Shown: piece after piece, positions 1 through 8,541 of the stretch
Numbering within the stretch: position 1 is the stretch's first letter
Layout of the letters: each line of letters opens with the position of its first letter
NCBI GenBank assembly: GCA_049999765.1
Contig: JBNGIQ010009396.1
Span: 135,980-177,390, forward strand
Reading direction: 5' to 3'
Origin: Phaeoceros laevis
Lineage: Eukaryota > Anthocerotophyta > Anthocerotopsida > Notothyladales
Length of the DNA stretch: 41,411 bases
Made by a program: the position numbers and the translations under genes
Notes under the pieces: generated by a model
What the model was told of the DNA's origin: nothing
The model's database searches: none
Seen by the model: the letters and a program-made list of their open reading frames with translations, nothing else

Positions 1-48
1 ACACACACACACAACCCAGGAACACCAGGTGTGTGTGTGTGTGTGTGA
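1..48. repeat. Inverted (AC)n / (GT)n microsatellite pair
   Basis: An (AC)n run at 1-13 is separated by about 15 nt from a (GT)n run at 29-47. The runs are complementary, so the strand can fold into a hairpin. The spacer holds two CCAGG copies. A similar arrangement recurs at 36881-36930 and, in shorter form, at 39382-39407. The left edge is cut by the window, so the full run length is unknown. Confidence 0.9.
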
Positions 49-208
49 CTATTTGAGGAGGTTGCCACGGTCCCATAGAGGAAGCATTCTGTCAATTTTG
101 ACGAGATTGGAAGACGGTGTCGATTCCGATCCAGATCTCGCTTTGTAGGCAGGTCTGAGTGTGGCCTGGGACGTGAAGGGCGTGGTGAACCATCTTGACA
201 AACAAGAA

Positions 209-1429
209 ATGGAGGCGGAGGGAGGAGAAGGGCAGGGCCCTCCGGGCCCGGATGCGGCACAAGACTTGCCATGCACGTTTTCATCCCAAGACCAGCGGGT
301 GGAGTATCAGACATTCCGTCAACCTTTGAACACTCCGGTGTTCCCACAGAGCTGGAGAGACTATGGTGGCGGGGGCATTGGAAGAGCCGATCGGGGACCG
401 TGGAGGCGGGAACGGTCGGTATCGCCATACAGGCAATGCAATTGGCAGCCAGCGAGAGGACCTAGTGCCTCACCCGAGCAATTTGATGCACGGCAGGCAT
501 ACCGAGACAGAGGACGAGGGGGACGGGGCGGTCAAGCACGAAATTATCGCTCTTATCAGGCCTCTCTACCTCCTCAGGTCCCAGATTCTTTTGATCAAGG
601 AGGCGGAGGTCCGCGGCCACAATCTTCTGGGGGACCAGACACCCCACGGCCGAGGACACCAGCAGGAATGCAGCCTGGTCCGAGTGGAGAAGCGATAGTG
701 ATGATCAGTGCGGCAGAGTGGGCTGATTTCACTGAGACCTTCCAGCGCATGCAAGCCATGTTACTGGCAAAATTGGATGAAGTGGGAGCAATGCCGGGAG
801 GGCAGGGGCCAGATGGCAGTGGCCTGTCGAATTCATCATCGGCCCCAGTGGATCAGTCGACTGGAGGAGGGGGTACCCAAGCTCCATACCTGGGTGGCCA
901 GCCGGAACAACCGGGCTCAATTCCCCAAGGGCCGACGGCTGCGGCCATCCCACGTGCTCCTACTCAGCAGCCGGCAACAACTCAGAGGTCAGTCCTTCAC
1001 ACAAAACCAAGGAGGAGGTTTGGCGGGGCTAGCAGGGCAATCACGATTCGCACCAAGCGGATCAATGGGCGGATGGTGGGTGCCTCCCAGGACACCATCC
1101 CGGCTGCAGCGGGGCCGGGTGGAGGAGGTGGTGGAGGTACGCAGCGTCCTCTAGTCCCCTTGGCTGGAATGGGGGGGCAAATGGCCAACTGGAGGGCACC
1201 TCCAGTCCCCTTGGCTGGAACGGGAGGGCAGGCGGCCAGCTAGAGAACACCAAGTCGAGGAGCTCCATCAAATGTGGTGCTTTGGCCAACGAAGATCGTG
1301 CCAATTCAGATGCCCAATGCTCTCTCGATGACATCGGCAGAGCCAAAACAGGTAGTGAAACTACCAAAGTTTTTTGCTGCAAAGACGGCGACTCTTTCTG
1401 AAGACGCAGAATTCTGGCTATGCCATCTT
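209..1429 (+). pseudogene. gag: Ty3/gypsy gag, N-terminal low-complexity region
   Basis: The reading frame runs from the first ATG at 209 to a TAG at 1241-1243, then reopens in the same frame to a TGA at 1430-1432. The first 345 residues are rich in Gly, Pro, Gln, Arg and Ser, with an RGRGGRGG basic patch that could bind RNA. After the first stop the frame reads KLPKFFAAKTATLSEDAEFW, which resembles the start of the Ty3-type gag capsid domain (KxPxF followed by an acidic stretch and a Trp). A better-conserved capsid piece follows in the same frame. The family call comes mainly from the downstream protease and RT. No LTR or primer-binding site was recognised upstream, so the 5' end of the element is either missing or outside the window. 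Confidence 0.55.
1150..1251 (+). repeat. 51-bp tandem duplication inside gag
   Basis: Two copies, 1150-1200 and 1201-1251, share a 51-bp period. They encode Pro-Leu-Ala-Gly-x-Gly-Gly repeats. Where copy 1 has TGG (Trp), copy 2 has TAG, and this makes the first stop of the gag frame. The stop is therefore a point change within the repeat. Confidence 0.8.
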
Positions 1430-1432
1430 TGA

Positions 1433-1739
1433 TCGGCAATCCTCATGAACCGATGAACCGATGGACATGAGCAGGCCTATGCCTGGGTAGAACTCAGCTT
1501 TGAACTTCTGGCTTCTCGATGGTTCATGAATCGCGTGGAGCAATTCCGGGACCACCCGCATGGCCAGGAGGAGGGCTGGTATGCATTTTGGCTGGAATTT
1601 GAGAGTCGATTCATAGTGAAGGACGTTGCTCAACTCAGAAATTTGCTGGAGAACAGGACCCAACGTTTCGGTTCTAACCGTGACCTCTGTGGTCAAGCTA
1701 TATTTGCAGGATGCTATGCAACCAATGAACAAATGCTTC
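1433..1739 (+). pseudogene. gag: Ty3/gypsy gag capsid core remnant
   Basis: The frame that reopens near 1526 encodes MNRVEQFRDHPHGQEEGWYA followed by FWLEFESRFIVKDVAQLRN. The spaced aromatic residues before an E-F-x-x-x-F block are typical of retrotransposon gag capsid domains. Stops at about 1430 and 1457 and one near 1488 break the link to the upstream gag segment, and a short direct repeat (ATGAACCG twice at about 1445-1460) may mark a slippage event. No CCHC knuckle was seen. The assignment rests on position and overall pattern. Confidence 0.4.
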
Positions 1740-1961
1740 ACCTCAGCGTCCTCCCACTCTGTGCACTCCCAGGGAGAGCTTCAACAACTTCCAGTGGACA
1801 TTGGTGGCGTCACTTGCTTGGTCAACTTCTACATTGCACCTCAAGGGGGTTATGACATGCTGTTAGGCATGGATGTTCTCATGCCAAGGAAGGCGGCACT
1901 GGACTTCAACGGCCATTCGATGCGCTTAGCCAAGAAGTTGCCAGTGGACGGTGATGACTAG
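1740..1961 (+). pseudogene. pol: Retropepsin (aspartic protease) remnant
   Basis: In a different frame from gag, this segment reads LPVDIGGVTCLVNFYIAP and then YDMLLGMDVLMPRKAALDF. The second block matches the C-terminal hallmark of Ty3 retropepsins (Y-D-x-L-L-G-M-D-x-L). The catalytic D-S/T-G loop that should lie about 50 residues earlier is not visible, so the N-terminal half is lost or frame-shifted. The segment ends at a TAG at 1959-1961. In Ty3 elements the enzyme cuts the gag-pol polyprotein in the particle; this copy cannot be active. Confidence 0.65.
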
Positions 1962-3264
1962 AAGGTGCCATTGGATATTCGCAAGGCTTCAAAATCTCCT
2001 GGGCCTCTGCATTTTTTTAGACGATGTGAACTTACAGAATTGGAGGAGTGGGTTGGGTTCCCAGACCCAGTGGCAATTTAGTCCCTCTTTGTTGATCAGG
2101 AGGAGGAGTTGCTACACTACTGGTCTTGTGCAGACTACTTTGATTCCAGCAGTGTCCCTTCCTCTTGTCCAGAATTGTCAGAGGCATCGGACGATGAGCA
2201 TCCAGGCTTTGTGTCGACAGAGGCGCTGGAATCCACCTCTATCCTGTCATTCCTAGAATGCTGGGGGGCCAAGACCGGGACATCAGAACTGGACAGGCAG
2301 AAGAGGAAGAAGATGAATACCAAAACATGGAAGGCTAGGAAAAGGACAGTGAATCCATCATTTCAATGTTTTTGAGGGACCTAGTGCAGGAGGACTAGAT
2401 CATAGAGGAGGGCTGGAAGCATCAGGAGGAGCCAGCCCTCACAGTTGGTGAACAAGAAGTGGTAATGCCCGAGACAGCTGGGACAGTTGAGGAAGGGGCA
2501 TTGGTTGTTCCAGGGCTTGTAGTGCCAGGGACAATGGAGGACTGAGTCAAGTTCTTATACCCAGAATTTAGACAGAGGGCAATGTACACAGCCGATTCTG
2601 ACTTCTACACCAGAAATGGAGCGATCGAGTATTTTTTGCATCACCCGGATCCTGATGGACAGAGTACTGTGGTGTGGAATCGAGTAGGATGATGGTGGGA
2701 ATCGCCAACGGGGTCAGCCAGCACCTAGCTAGTTCCTGACTGGGAGGGGTCCAGTGTGTTGAGTTCGGCGGACACAAGTATGTAGGATGCTTTTGAGTCT
2801 AATGGGGGGGACAGGCAATGGTATTTTGGAACGACTAAACTTATCATTTGCAGCAGCCCTGCGAGGTAGAGTTGGAGAGGTGGAACCTCTAGAGGAGAGC
2901 ATCACGGGCCTAGGCCTAGAGGAGGACGGACATGTGGGCCTGGAGGAGACCAGTCATTTTAAATCCTGCAGGCACTACCCCTTGATTAAGCAGCTGCAAC
3001 ACTTGCGCCGGTTTGAGGCCCAATTCCTGAAACGAAAAAAGGTGAGCATGCATAACCTTTTCCAGCACCTGACCAGGTGATAGAGATTCCCTGATGACAG
3101 GTGGCATCCACCTTTAACCCAAAGTTCTGCAGCCTGGAGATACCTAGATGAGACAACACAGATGGAAAATGATCTAGATTTCACAACCAGGGAACCATCC
3201 TGGTAAGAAGTTGGACTATTTTCAAGTGGATAGTTACTCATTCTTGGATCATGCGTAGGCTCGG
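1962..3264 (+). other. Decayed protease-RT spacer of the gypsy element
   Basis: No intact ORF is visible. Short acidic open stretches occur, for example SELSEASDDEHPGF-like residues near 2160-2210 and Glu-rich stretches near 2420-2540 and 2870-2950, in several frames. Position between the protease and the RT suggests the variable linker of Ty3 pol, degraded by indels. Nothing else was recognised. Confidence 0.4.
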
Positions 3265-3930
3265 ATGGCCGGGGTAGGCCCAGCAGCATTTCATTTCAAG
3301 ATGAAGTTCGGCGGTCAGCTAACTGAAGCAGAGAAACAGGCGGCTGTGGATATTCAGATGAGACATCGAGCAGCTTTTGAAGTGGACCCGGTTTGGCTTT
3401 CCTGCACCAACTTATGCAAGCATGTCATTGATATAGGCAGCCATCGTCCGATTAATATACCAATGTACTGGTATAGTTAGGTCGAGGCGGATATTATTGA
3501 GCAGGAGGTCCAAAAGATGTTGGCGCAGGGTATCATTCAGCCTTCAACTTCACCATGGAGTGCCTCTGTCGTTGTAACACCCAAACCGGATTTGAGCTGG
3601 CGATTTTACGTCGATTACAGAGAACTGAACAAGATCACAAAGAGGGATACCTTCCCTATGCCCACAATCGATGCAATGTTAGATCTGCTAGGATCTTCTA
3701 GAGTTTTCTGCCTACTGGACCTACGGGCTGCCTACTGGCAAATCTCGCTGGAGGAGTCTTCGAGAGAGAAGACTGCGTTTTCTACACAGAGTGGCCATTG
3801 GGAGTGGACAAGGATGCCCTTCGGGCTGGCTAATGCTCCAGCCACCTTCCAGAGGTTTATATCGCAGCTGCTCGGGCCCTTACACCCAGAGCATGCCCGT
3901 ATCTTGATGACATTTTGTTACATCACATAA
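3265..3930 (+). pseudogene. pol: Ty3/gypsy reverse transcriptase, fingers and palm (broken at YLDD)
   Basis: One frame runs from 3265 through a TAG at 3478-3480 and on to about 3905. It shows the Ty3 RT landmarks in order: a conserved lead-in ending HRPINIPMYWYS, then RFYVDYRELNKITKRDTFPM, then the motif A region FCLLDLRAAYWQI with its catalytic Asp, then MPFGLANAPATFQR. The next motif, YLDDI, is present only in the +1 frame at 3900-3914, so one base has been lost just before the catalytic Asp-Asp pair. Coding similarity stops within about 15 bases after that motif and resumes at 4904. The RT makes element cDNA in the cytoplasmic particle; this copy is inactive. Confidence 0.9.
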
Positions 3931-4903
3931 CAGTCCCTCTTTGTCTGGACTTGCTAGACAAAACATTGTATTTGCTGGAGGGAGCGTATGTCTCCCAACC
4001 TCCAGCTTTATTGTCTTCCATCCCTCACTTGGGGTCGTCCTTTCGCCGCTTCGCAAACCTAGTTCGAAAATGCTACGAGGCGGCGCAGCAGCTGGAAATT
4101 TGGGATGGCTTGGTCGAGTGGTATCAGTTGGAGATGGAATTGGCGTCTGGAATTCCTCCATTTTAATGTGCTCGTGACAAAAAAAGAACAATCTGGAGCC
4201 GAGAATGTACGTTCTCCGCGTCCCCAGCTATTAGGATAAGAATTTGGTTCTTGCTGCTCCAGGCTACGTCTTGAGGGCAGCACCTAAAGAGGAATAAGAA
4301 CGATAAAATGGAGGTCCCACATAAGCGCCGCAAGCGTGCTTCGATTCGAACAACTTCGTCCGGGGCGCGGAGCTAACCCCCCTTTCTCCTTCCTCGCGCT
4401 TGGCTCAAACGAATACTTGGACTGGGATGTGCTTTCTGGAATTTCGTGTCTCCTGCTAAGCAGGAAGGCACGGCTGAAACGTCCTTTTTTTTGGTGCTGT
4501 ATTTGAAGCTATAGAAAGCTCTTGTGCTTCTGTGAACATCAAAGAATGAGGAAAAGCGCGCAGAAAATTGTCCCCCTTCCTTCCTCCTTCTTTCTCCTCC
4601 TTCTTCCTTCTTCTTCGTGAGCTCCCAGCTGCTTTCTAGAGCGTTCACCCGCTTAACGATTCGTATGAAAAGTGCCGAACTTTAAGAACATGTTTAAGGT
4701 TTACGAAAGCTACTCGCCGGATTCCGCTAACCTAGTGGAACGATTCATGATCGCGGCGGCTTGAACCTGGGGAAGACCAAGTTTTTGTATTTCTGTTAGA
4801 AGAAGGTCGACGGAATCGCCGTAGTAGGTGGGAAGGGAAACAACCCATGAAGAGAACAGAACGCATTCTCCTCTCTCAGATACGTTTCTAATTCTATTTC
4901 TCA
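3931..4903. other. About 970-bp interruption in gypsy pol
   Basis: Between the YLDDI motif and the RT connection segment lies DNA with no RT similarity. Roughly 30 codons expected after YLDDI are also missing. A long open stretch at 3915-4166 has no recognisable product. Further along are a GC-rich patch (4360-4380), a TCCTGC...GCAGGA hairpin (about 4447-4463) and a polypyrimidine tract. TG-like starts near 3916 or 3942 and a CA at 4902-4903 allow a solo-LTR reading, but no convincing target-site duplication was found, so insertion type and exact borders are undecided. Confidence 0.4.
4571..4616 (+). repeat. Polypyrimidine (CTT/CCT) tract
   Basis: This 46-base stretch is almost wholly C and T (TTCC, CTTC and CTCC units). 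It lies inside the sequence interrupting gypsy pol. It is a simple-sequence tract with no assigned role. Confidence 0.75.
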
Positions 4904-5989
4904 ATAAAGGAGCCCAAGTGCAAGATACTAGTGGAGGAAATGATTTATCTCAGCTTCAAGGTGACAAAGGAGGGGGTCCTGCCAGACCCGCGCAAAGTAG
5001 AGGCGATTGTGAATTTGGAAGTGCCAAAGGGCCCGGCCGCTATCAAAAGTGCATTGGGCATCTACGTCCAATACCGCAGGTTTATGCCAATGTTTGCGTC
5101 AGAAGAAGCGATCTTGTCAGACTTGCTGAGGAAGGGCCAACCCTGGATTTGGACTAAGGAAGCCAATCGGGCTTGGGAGCTGTTGAAACAGATCTTGACT
5201 AGAGCTCCCCTGCTCTCTAGGGTCGATTTTGACAAATCCTTCTTTCTTGCAACCGACTGGAGTCCACGGGCGGTAGCAGCTGTGCTCACACAACGAAATT
5301 TTTCCGCAAATGGTGATGTGGTGAATGAAGGTGTTTTGAGGTACGCCTCCAAAAAACTGAATGATGCTGAGCACAACTATAGCGCAACCGAAGGTGAATG
5401 TTACGCATTAGTCTTTGGCGTTAAGTTCTTTAGGCCTTATTTGTATGGCGTGCAATTCACGGTAGAAACTGACCATATTGCCTTACGATGGTTGATGAAT
5501 GACAAAGACGTCCAGGGGAGGCTAGCCAGGTGGGCTATCAAGCTAATGTGTTATCATTTTGCAATAGTCTATACGCATGGCCTACATCACAAGACTGCTG
5601 ATGCATTGTCCCGATTAGAACAACATGACACTAGTTTTTTTCTGACCTTGCGTCTGACATTGGACTGCTTGGAGCATGAGAGAATTCCAGAAGCTGTGCT
5701 ACAAAGCCTATGTTCTGGGCTGGGAGAAGATGGAGGGATCACTACGTGGCAAGGACAAACCTTGTCTGTAGCAGACTCCGAGGAGGTAGCTCGCTGGGAA
5801 GCATATCAAAAGAAAGTCAAGGGGCGGGCTATAGAGAAAACGGATCTCCAGCAGGAATATCTGCGGATTTTGATTGATCCTTTCGGTCTGGAGCCAGTGG
5901 AGAAAAGCAGCAGCCTGCCCAGGTTCAGGAACTGGCGGCGGGCCCCAATCTTCATCCACCAAAGTAAGGCAGAGAGGCCCAACAGTTAG
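4904..5989 (+). pseudogene. pol: Ty3/gypsy RT connection and RNase H domain
   Basis: The reading frame enters at about 4904 (KEPKCKILVEEMIYLSFKV) and is open from there to a TAG at 5987-5989. It continues with EGVLPDPRKVEAI, the Ty3 RT thumb/connection signature. RNase H follows at about residues 105-235 counted from 4931: FFLATDWSPRAVAAVLTQR, then YASKKLNDAEHNYSATEGEC, then FTVETDHIALRWLM and HHKTADALSRL. These supply the Asp-Glu-Asp-type catalytic residues. The ATDWSP form and the YSATEGEC block resemble gypsy elements of mosses and other green plants (recalled, not checked). After RNase H the frame stays open for about 120 residues, but no HHCC zinc finger or D-D-E integrase was seen where one is expected. 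Confidence 0.9.
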
Positions 5990-6030
5990 GAGCACCCCAG
6001 AAACCCTCAGGGAAAGGTAAGGGACCTTTC

Positions 6031-6735
6031 ATGTCCGCAGCCCAACAGGATCATGTCGATAGGCAGATGCGGGGCCACAAGAAGAATGACTATCTGGATT
6101 TTTTGCAGAAGAAAGGTGGTGTTGTGGGACCACCAGCCATGTCCCCAGCTGAGCGGGCAGCAGTAGCCAAGAAACAATACCTGGAGGGGTTGAAGAAAAT
6201 GGCAGGCTCAAGCTCCCAGGGAAGCTTACACATGATGAGCATTGGGTCCAGTCCATCTAGTGATGCAGGGTGGGATGTTGGAATCTCGGAGGACGAGATG
6301 TCAGTGGAGGGTGCCTTCAGTGCATGTGAAAAAAATCGAGAGGATCTCTTGGTGTTTGATGTAGCTGATGGCGAGTTTGCGATGCCACAGCCGATCTCCA
6401 CACCAGAAGAGGAGGAGCCAGAGGTAGATGATGACAAAGAAGTGAGATTGACAACCACGATGGGAGCAAGTCCCTGGCAGTTGGACTTATCACGGTTTCC
6501 CTATCCAGATCTAATGGGAATGTGTGAGGCATCCGCACAAACATGTGATACTTGTAGAGCGGAGGCAGTGCATTATAAATGTGGGGTGTGCAAAAGTATA
6601 GTATGTGGGAACTGTCTGGCCCAGCATGGAAATCATCTTATTGGGGGTTTAGGGTTAGGTCATAGTTCTATTAATAAACGTATCAACCCACACTTAAGAA
6701 TAAGCCATGGTCGGATAACTAACCCGTGGCTATAG
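6031..6735 (+). CDS. Acidic/serine-rich ORF with B-box-like zinc finger
   Basis: This 234-residue ORF starts at ATG 6031 in a frame different from the RNase H ORF just upstream; the open frame extends back past that ATG into the previous ORF's tail. Residues 1-60 are basic and helical-looking. Residues 70-145 are acidic and Ser-rich. Residues 172-202 hold a cluster spaced C-x2-C-x8-C-x2-C-x4-C-x2-C-x3-H-x2-H, which matches the B-box zinc-finger spacing. Soon after the finger, the sequence enters the copia LTR, so the natural C-terminus is probably lost. It could be the tail of the gypsy polyprotein, a captured host fragment, or part of another element. The zinc ligands are visible; the function is not known. 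Confidence 0.5.
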   Translation: MSAAQQDHVDRQMRGHKKNDYLDFLQKKGGVVGPPAMSPAERAAVAKKQYLEGLKKMAGSSSQGSLHMMSIGSSPSSDAGWDVGISEDEMSVEGAFSACEKNREDLLVFDVADGEFAMPQPISTPEEEEPEVDDDKEVRLTTTMGASPWQLDLSRFPYPDLMGMCEASAQTCDTCRAEAVHYKCGVCKSIVCGNCLAQHGNHLIGGLGLGHSSINKRINPHLRISHGRITNPWL

Positions 6736-6904
6736 TTAAGTAGATATAGAGTTAGGTAGTTATTAACTAATAACTACCTAGATTCCAACGGCCACATTCA
6801 CGTGGTATGTAAGTCACCTTCGTGTGACATCAATCTATCAATCTTTCGCACGAGCACGAGCACTCGTCTCTCTCACTCGCGCATTTGCACCAGCGTTTGT
6901 AGCA
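6653..6904 (+). repeat. Copia 5' LTR (left border approximate)
   Basis: The right border is sharp: the sequence ends in CA at 6903-6904, immediately followed by the primer-binding site. The left border is inferred near 6653, where GGTTAGG could be a mutated TGTTAGG; a TG at 6642-6643 is an alternative. The LTR is about 250 bp and contains a 12-bp hairpin (6753-6780). No second intact copy exists in this window to align against. Confidence 0.6.
6753..6780 (+). other. Perfect 12-bp hairpin in the copia LTR
   Basis: TAGGTAGTTATT (6753-6764) and AATAACTACCTA (6769-6780) are perfect inverted repeats around a 4-base loop. It lies in the U3-like part of the LTR, upstream of the primer site. A second, weaker inverted pair (AGCCATGG / CCGTGGCT, about 6703-6732) lies just before it. 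The role, possibly a promoter or RNA element, is inferred only from position. Confidence 0.75.
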
Positions 6905-6916
6905 TGGTATCAGAGC
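6905..6916 (+). promoter_or_regulatory. Primer-binding site for initiator tRNA-Met
   Basis: TGGTATCAGAGC directly follows the LTR's terminal CA. It is the classic plant Ty1/copia primer site, complementary to the 3' end of initiator tRNA-Met. It fixes both the right end of the 5' LTR and the strand of the element. Confidence 0.95.
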
Positions 6917-6928
6917 TGTAATGGCATA

Positions 6929-7201
6929 ATGCCGGTGGAAATGCCAAATGCCGCGGACGTCTGCGCGGTGCACGACAGTGATGTCAACACTGCCATAAGT
7001 CGTCTAGGCTACGTTCTCATGCTGATAAATCCAAACCTTGCGCACGTCCTTCTTCAATCACATGCGCGGTCTGATCCGTCAGTCGTAGAGAACATTCACA
7101 CCTGGTTGCTTTGCCAAGCCGATAAGTCACCAGCGCAAGTACGCACCTTCCGGATGAGGAGGCGGCTTCGTCTTGCATGGAGATGCGTCGCGCGATCCTG
7201 A
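6929..7201 (+). CDS. Copia leader ORF 1, unknown
   Basis: From ATG 6929, 13 bases after the primer site, an open frame of 90 codons begins MPVEMPNAADVCAVHDSDVN and is followed by a Leu-rich helical stretch. The frame is also open upstream into the LTR, so the start is inferred. No family is recognised. It may be the 5' end of a gag-like protein broken by a shift near 7200, or simply open leader RNA. Confidence 0.3.
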   Translation: MPVEMPNAADVCAVHDSDVNTAISRLGYVLMLINPNLAHVLLQSHARSDPSVVENIHTWLLCQADKSPAQVRTFRMRRRLRLAWRCVARS

Positions 7202-7332
7202 CCTATCAGGCAGAAGTGAGAGGAGGGTGTTAGAGGCTGCCCTTGCGTGGATTGCCGCAAGAAGAGCATTCAGGATGTTGGTGCTGGTGGGCGCACCAGT
7301 TTTATGGGTGCGCGTCGCCACAACTTGACGTC

Positions 7333-7908
7333 ATGGATCAGCGCGGACGCGCATTGCATCGCCTGCCCACGAACCAATTTAACGCACGGTTTAGGAGGCC
7401 TTACCACAGAGGACGAGGGCAAAATTCTCTTCCCTATGATTCCCTGTTCGGCCACCAGAACTGTGAAATTTTTCAAGGACAGCATAGCAACGCAAGTCGA
7501 AGGCGCCAAGCTCCATCCCGGAATCAAGTTGGGCCGACGCACCAACATCCCGAGTGGCAGTCTTCTCCAGCGAGACGCCGAGAACGCAGCCCTACTTCCA
7601 ACGAGCACTTTGCCTGTGCTCAAGTCTTAGAAAGTGTGAAAGAGGTCTCACAATTGCTGCTAGACTTCACAGCCACTACAATCAAGAGGTCACAACAACT
7701 GTTAGATTCATTAGAGCACTTGCACATGAGAGTAGACCAAATAGATTCTCACTTGTGTAGCCTTGACTTGGGGCTTCTTGTTTGCTTGCAAAATCAGCAC
7801 ACTAACCAACTAAACCAAAGTATATCACCTTTAGCAGGCACCAGGTCTCCTAGAATATGCTTAAACTGTGCACCTGAACCTGCAAGAGACAGCGCATCAG
7901 AAGTATGA
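7333..7908 (+). CDS. Copia pre-gag leader ORF: basic N-half and coiled-coil C-half
   Basis: The first ATG in this frame is 7333; the open frame extends back to about 7243 without an ATG. The product is about 191 residues. The N-terminal half is Arg/Gln/His-rich (RFRRPYHRGRGQ), suggesting nucleic-acid binding. Residues 100-160 form a Leu-heptad-like helix (QLLDSLEHLHMRVDQIDSHL) suggesting a coiled coil. The TGA at 7906-7908 is 9 bases before the gag ATG at 7918. An additional ORF ahead of gag is unusual for copia elements. It could be a lineage-specific leader protein; no family was recognised. Confidence 0.4.
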   Translation: MDQRGRALHRLPTNQFNARFRRPYHRGRGQNSLPYDSLFGHQNCEIFQGQHSNASRRRQAPSRNQVGPTHQHPEWQSSPARRRERSPTSNEHFACAQVLESVKEVSQLLLDFTATTIKRSQQLLDSLEHLHMRVDQIDSHLCSLDLGLLVCLQNQHTNQLNQSISPLAGTRSPRICLNCAPEPARDSASEV

Positions 7909-7917
7909 CGATGCGGC

Positions 7918-8541
7918 ATGAGTGAGGATGGTGACTGGGATATCTTTGGCCAGTCACTAGAAGCCGACGCCTTATATACACTTGCATCATTCTTCAACAT
8001 GGCGGAAGAGGATGGAGGAGGCGGCGGCGGCGGTGGTGGCGGGCGACCTGAAAGGAAGGCACCAGAGTCATCACCAACTTTAAAATTTGAATTCAAGGAG
8101 AAAGATAGACTCACGAATGGATCAAATTATGATGTGTGGGCACTCCGTATGAAGGGAGTTCTTATCGAAACATCATTAAAGGGCTATGTTAATGGAACCA
8201 TCACACGGCCAGACAAAACACCTGCAGAGATTATCTCACTTGATGAGGACGATACCTCACCAGCACAACCTGCTTGGGACGTTACGGACGCCAGGACTCA
8301 AACTGCAATTCACATTGGACTCACCAAGTCAATGGTCTTGAGTACATCCTCGGCTACAACGTCCAAGGAGTTGTGGGAGCATCTTGCGCTTGTCTACCAC
8401 TCGAAGGACATGATGTCCAGGATGATAGCGCACACTAAGTTCCATAATCTGAAAATGCAGGAGGGTCAGCACATTGACCAGTTTGTCTCCATGTTTAGGA
8501 CCACGTCTTCGCCTGGAACAAACAGGCAAGCCGGTGAGTGA
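7918..8541 (+). pseudogene. gag: Copia gag, N-terminal part (UBN2/DUF4219-like)
   Basis: The frame starts at ATG 7918 with a second in-frame ATG at 8000, followed by a poly-Gly run of about 11 residues. From about residue 55 it shows the copia gag pattern: L-x-N-G-S-N-Y-D-V-W-A-L-R-M, then an acidic linker, then ELWEHLALVYHSKD and HIDQFVSMF. These match plant copia gag (LTGTNYxxWxxxM and a WxxLxxxY block). Near 8510 the reading shifts by one base and continues in the pol frame with PVSEQDACMRQLASLPPSYS, so the ORF's own final 15 codons are spurious. Gag packages the element RNA in cytoplasmic particles. Confidence 0.8.

Noticed and set aside
3943-4903. Definite solo LTR in the gypsy RT
   Set aside because: TG and CA ends can be chosen, but no matching target-site duplication was found for any choice.
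6648-6659. Telomere-like TTTAGGG unit at the copia LTR edge
   Set aside because: Only a single unit followed by TTAGG; no tandem array, so chance is enough.
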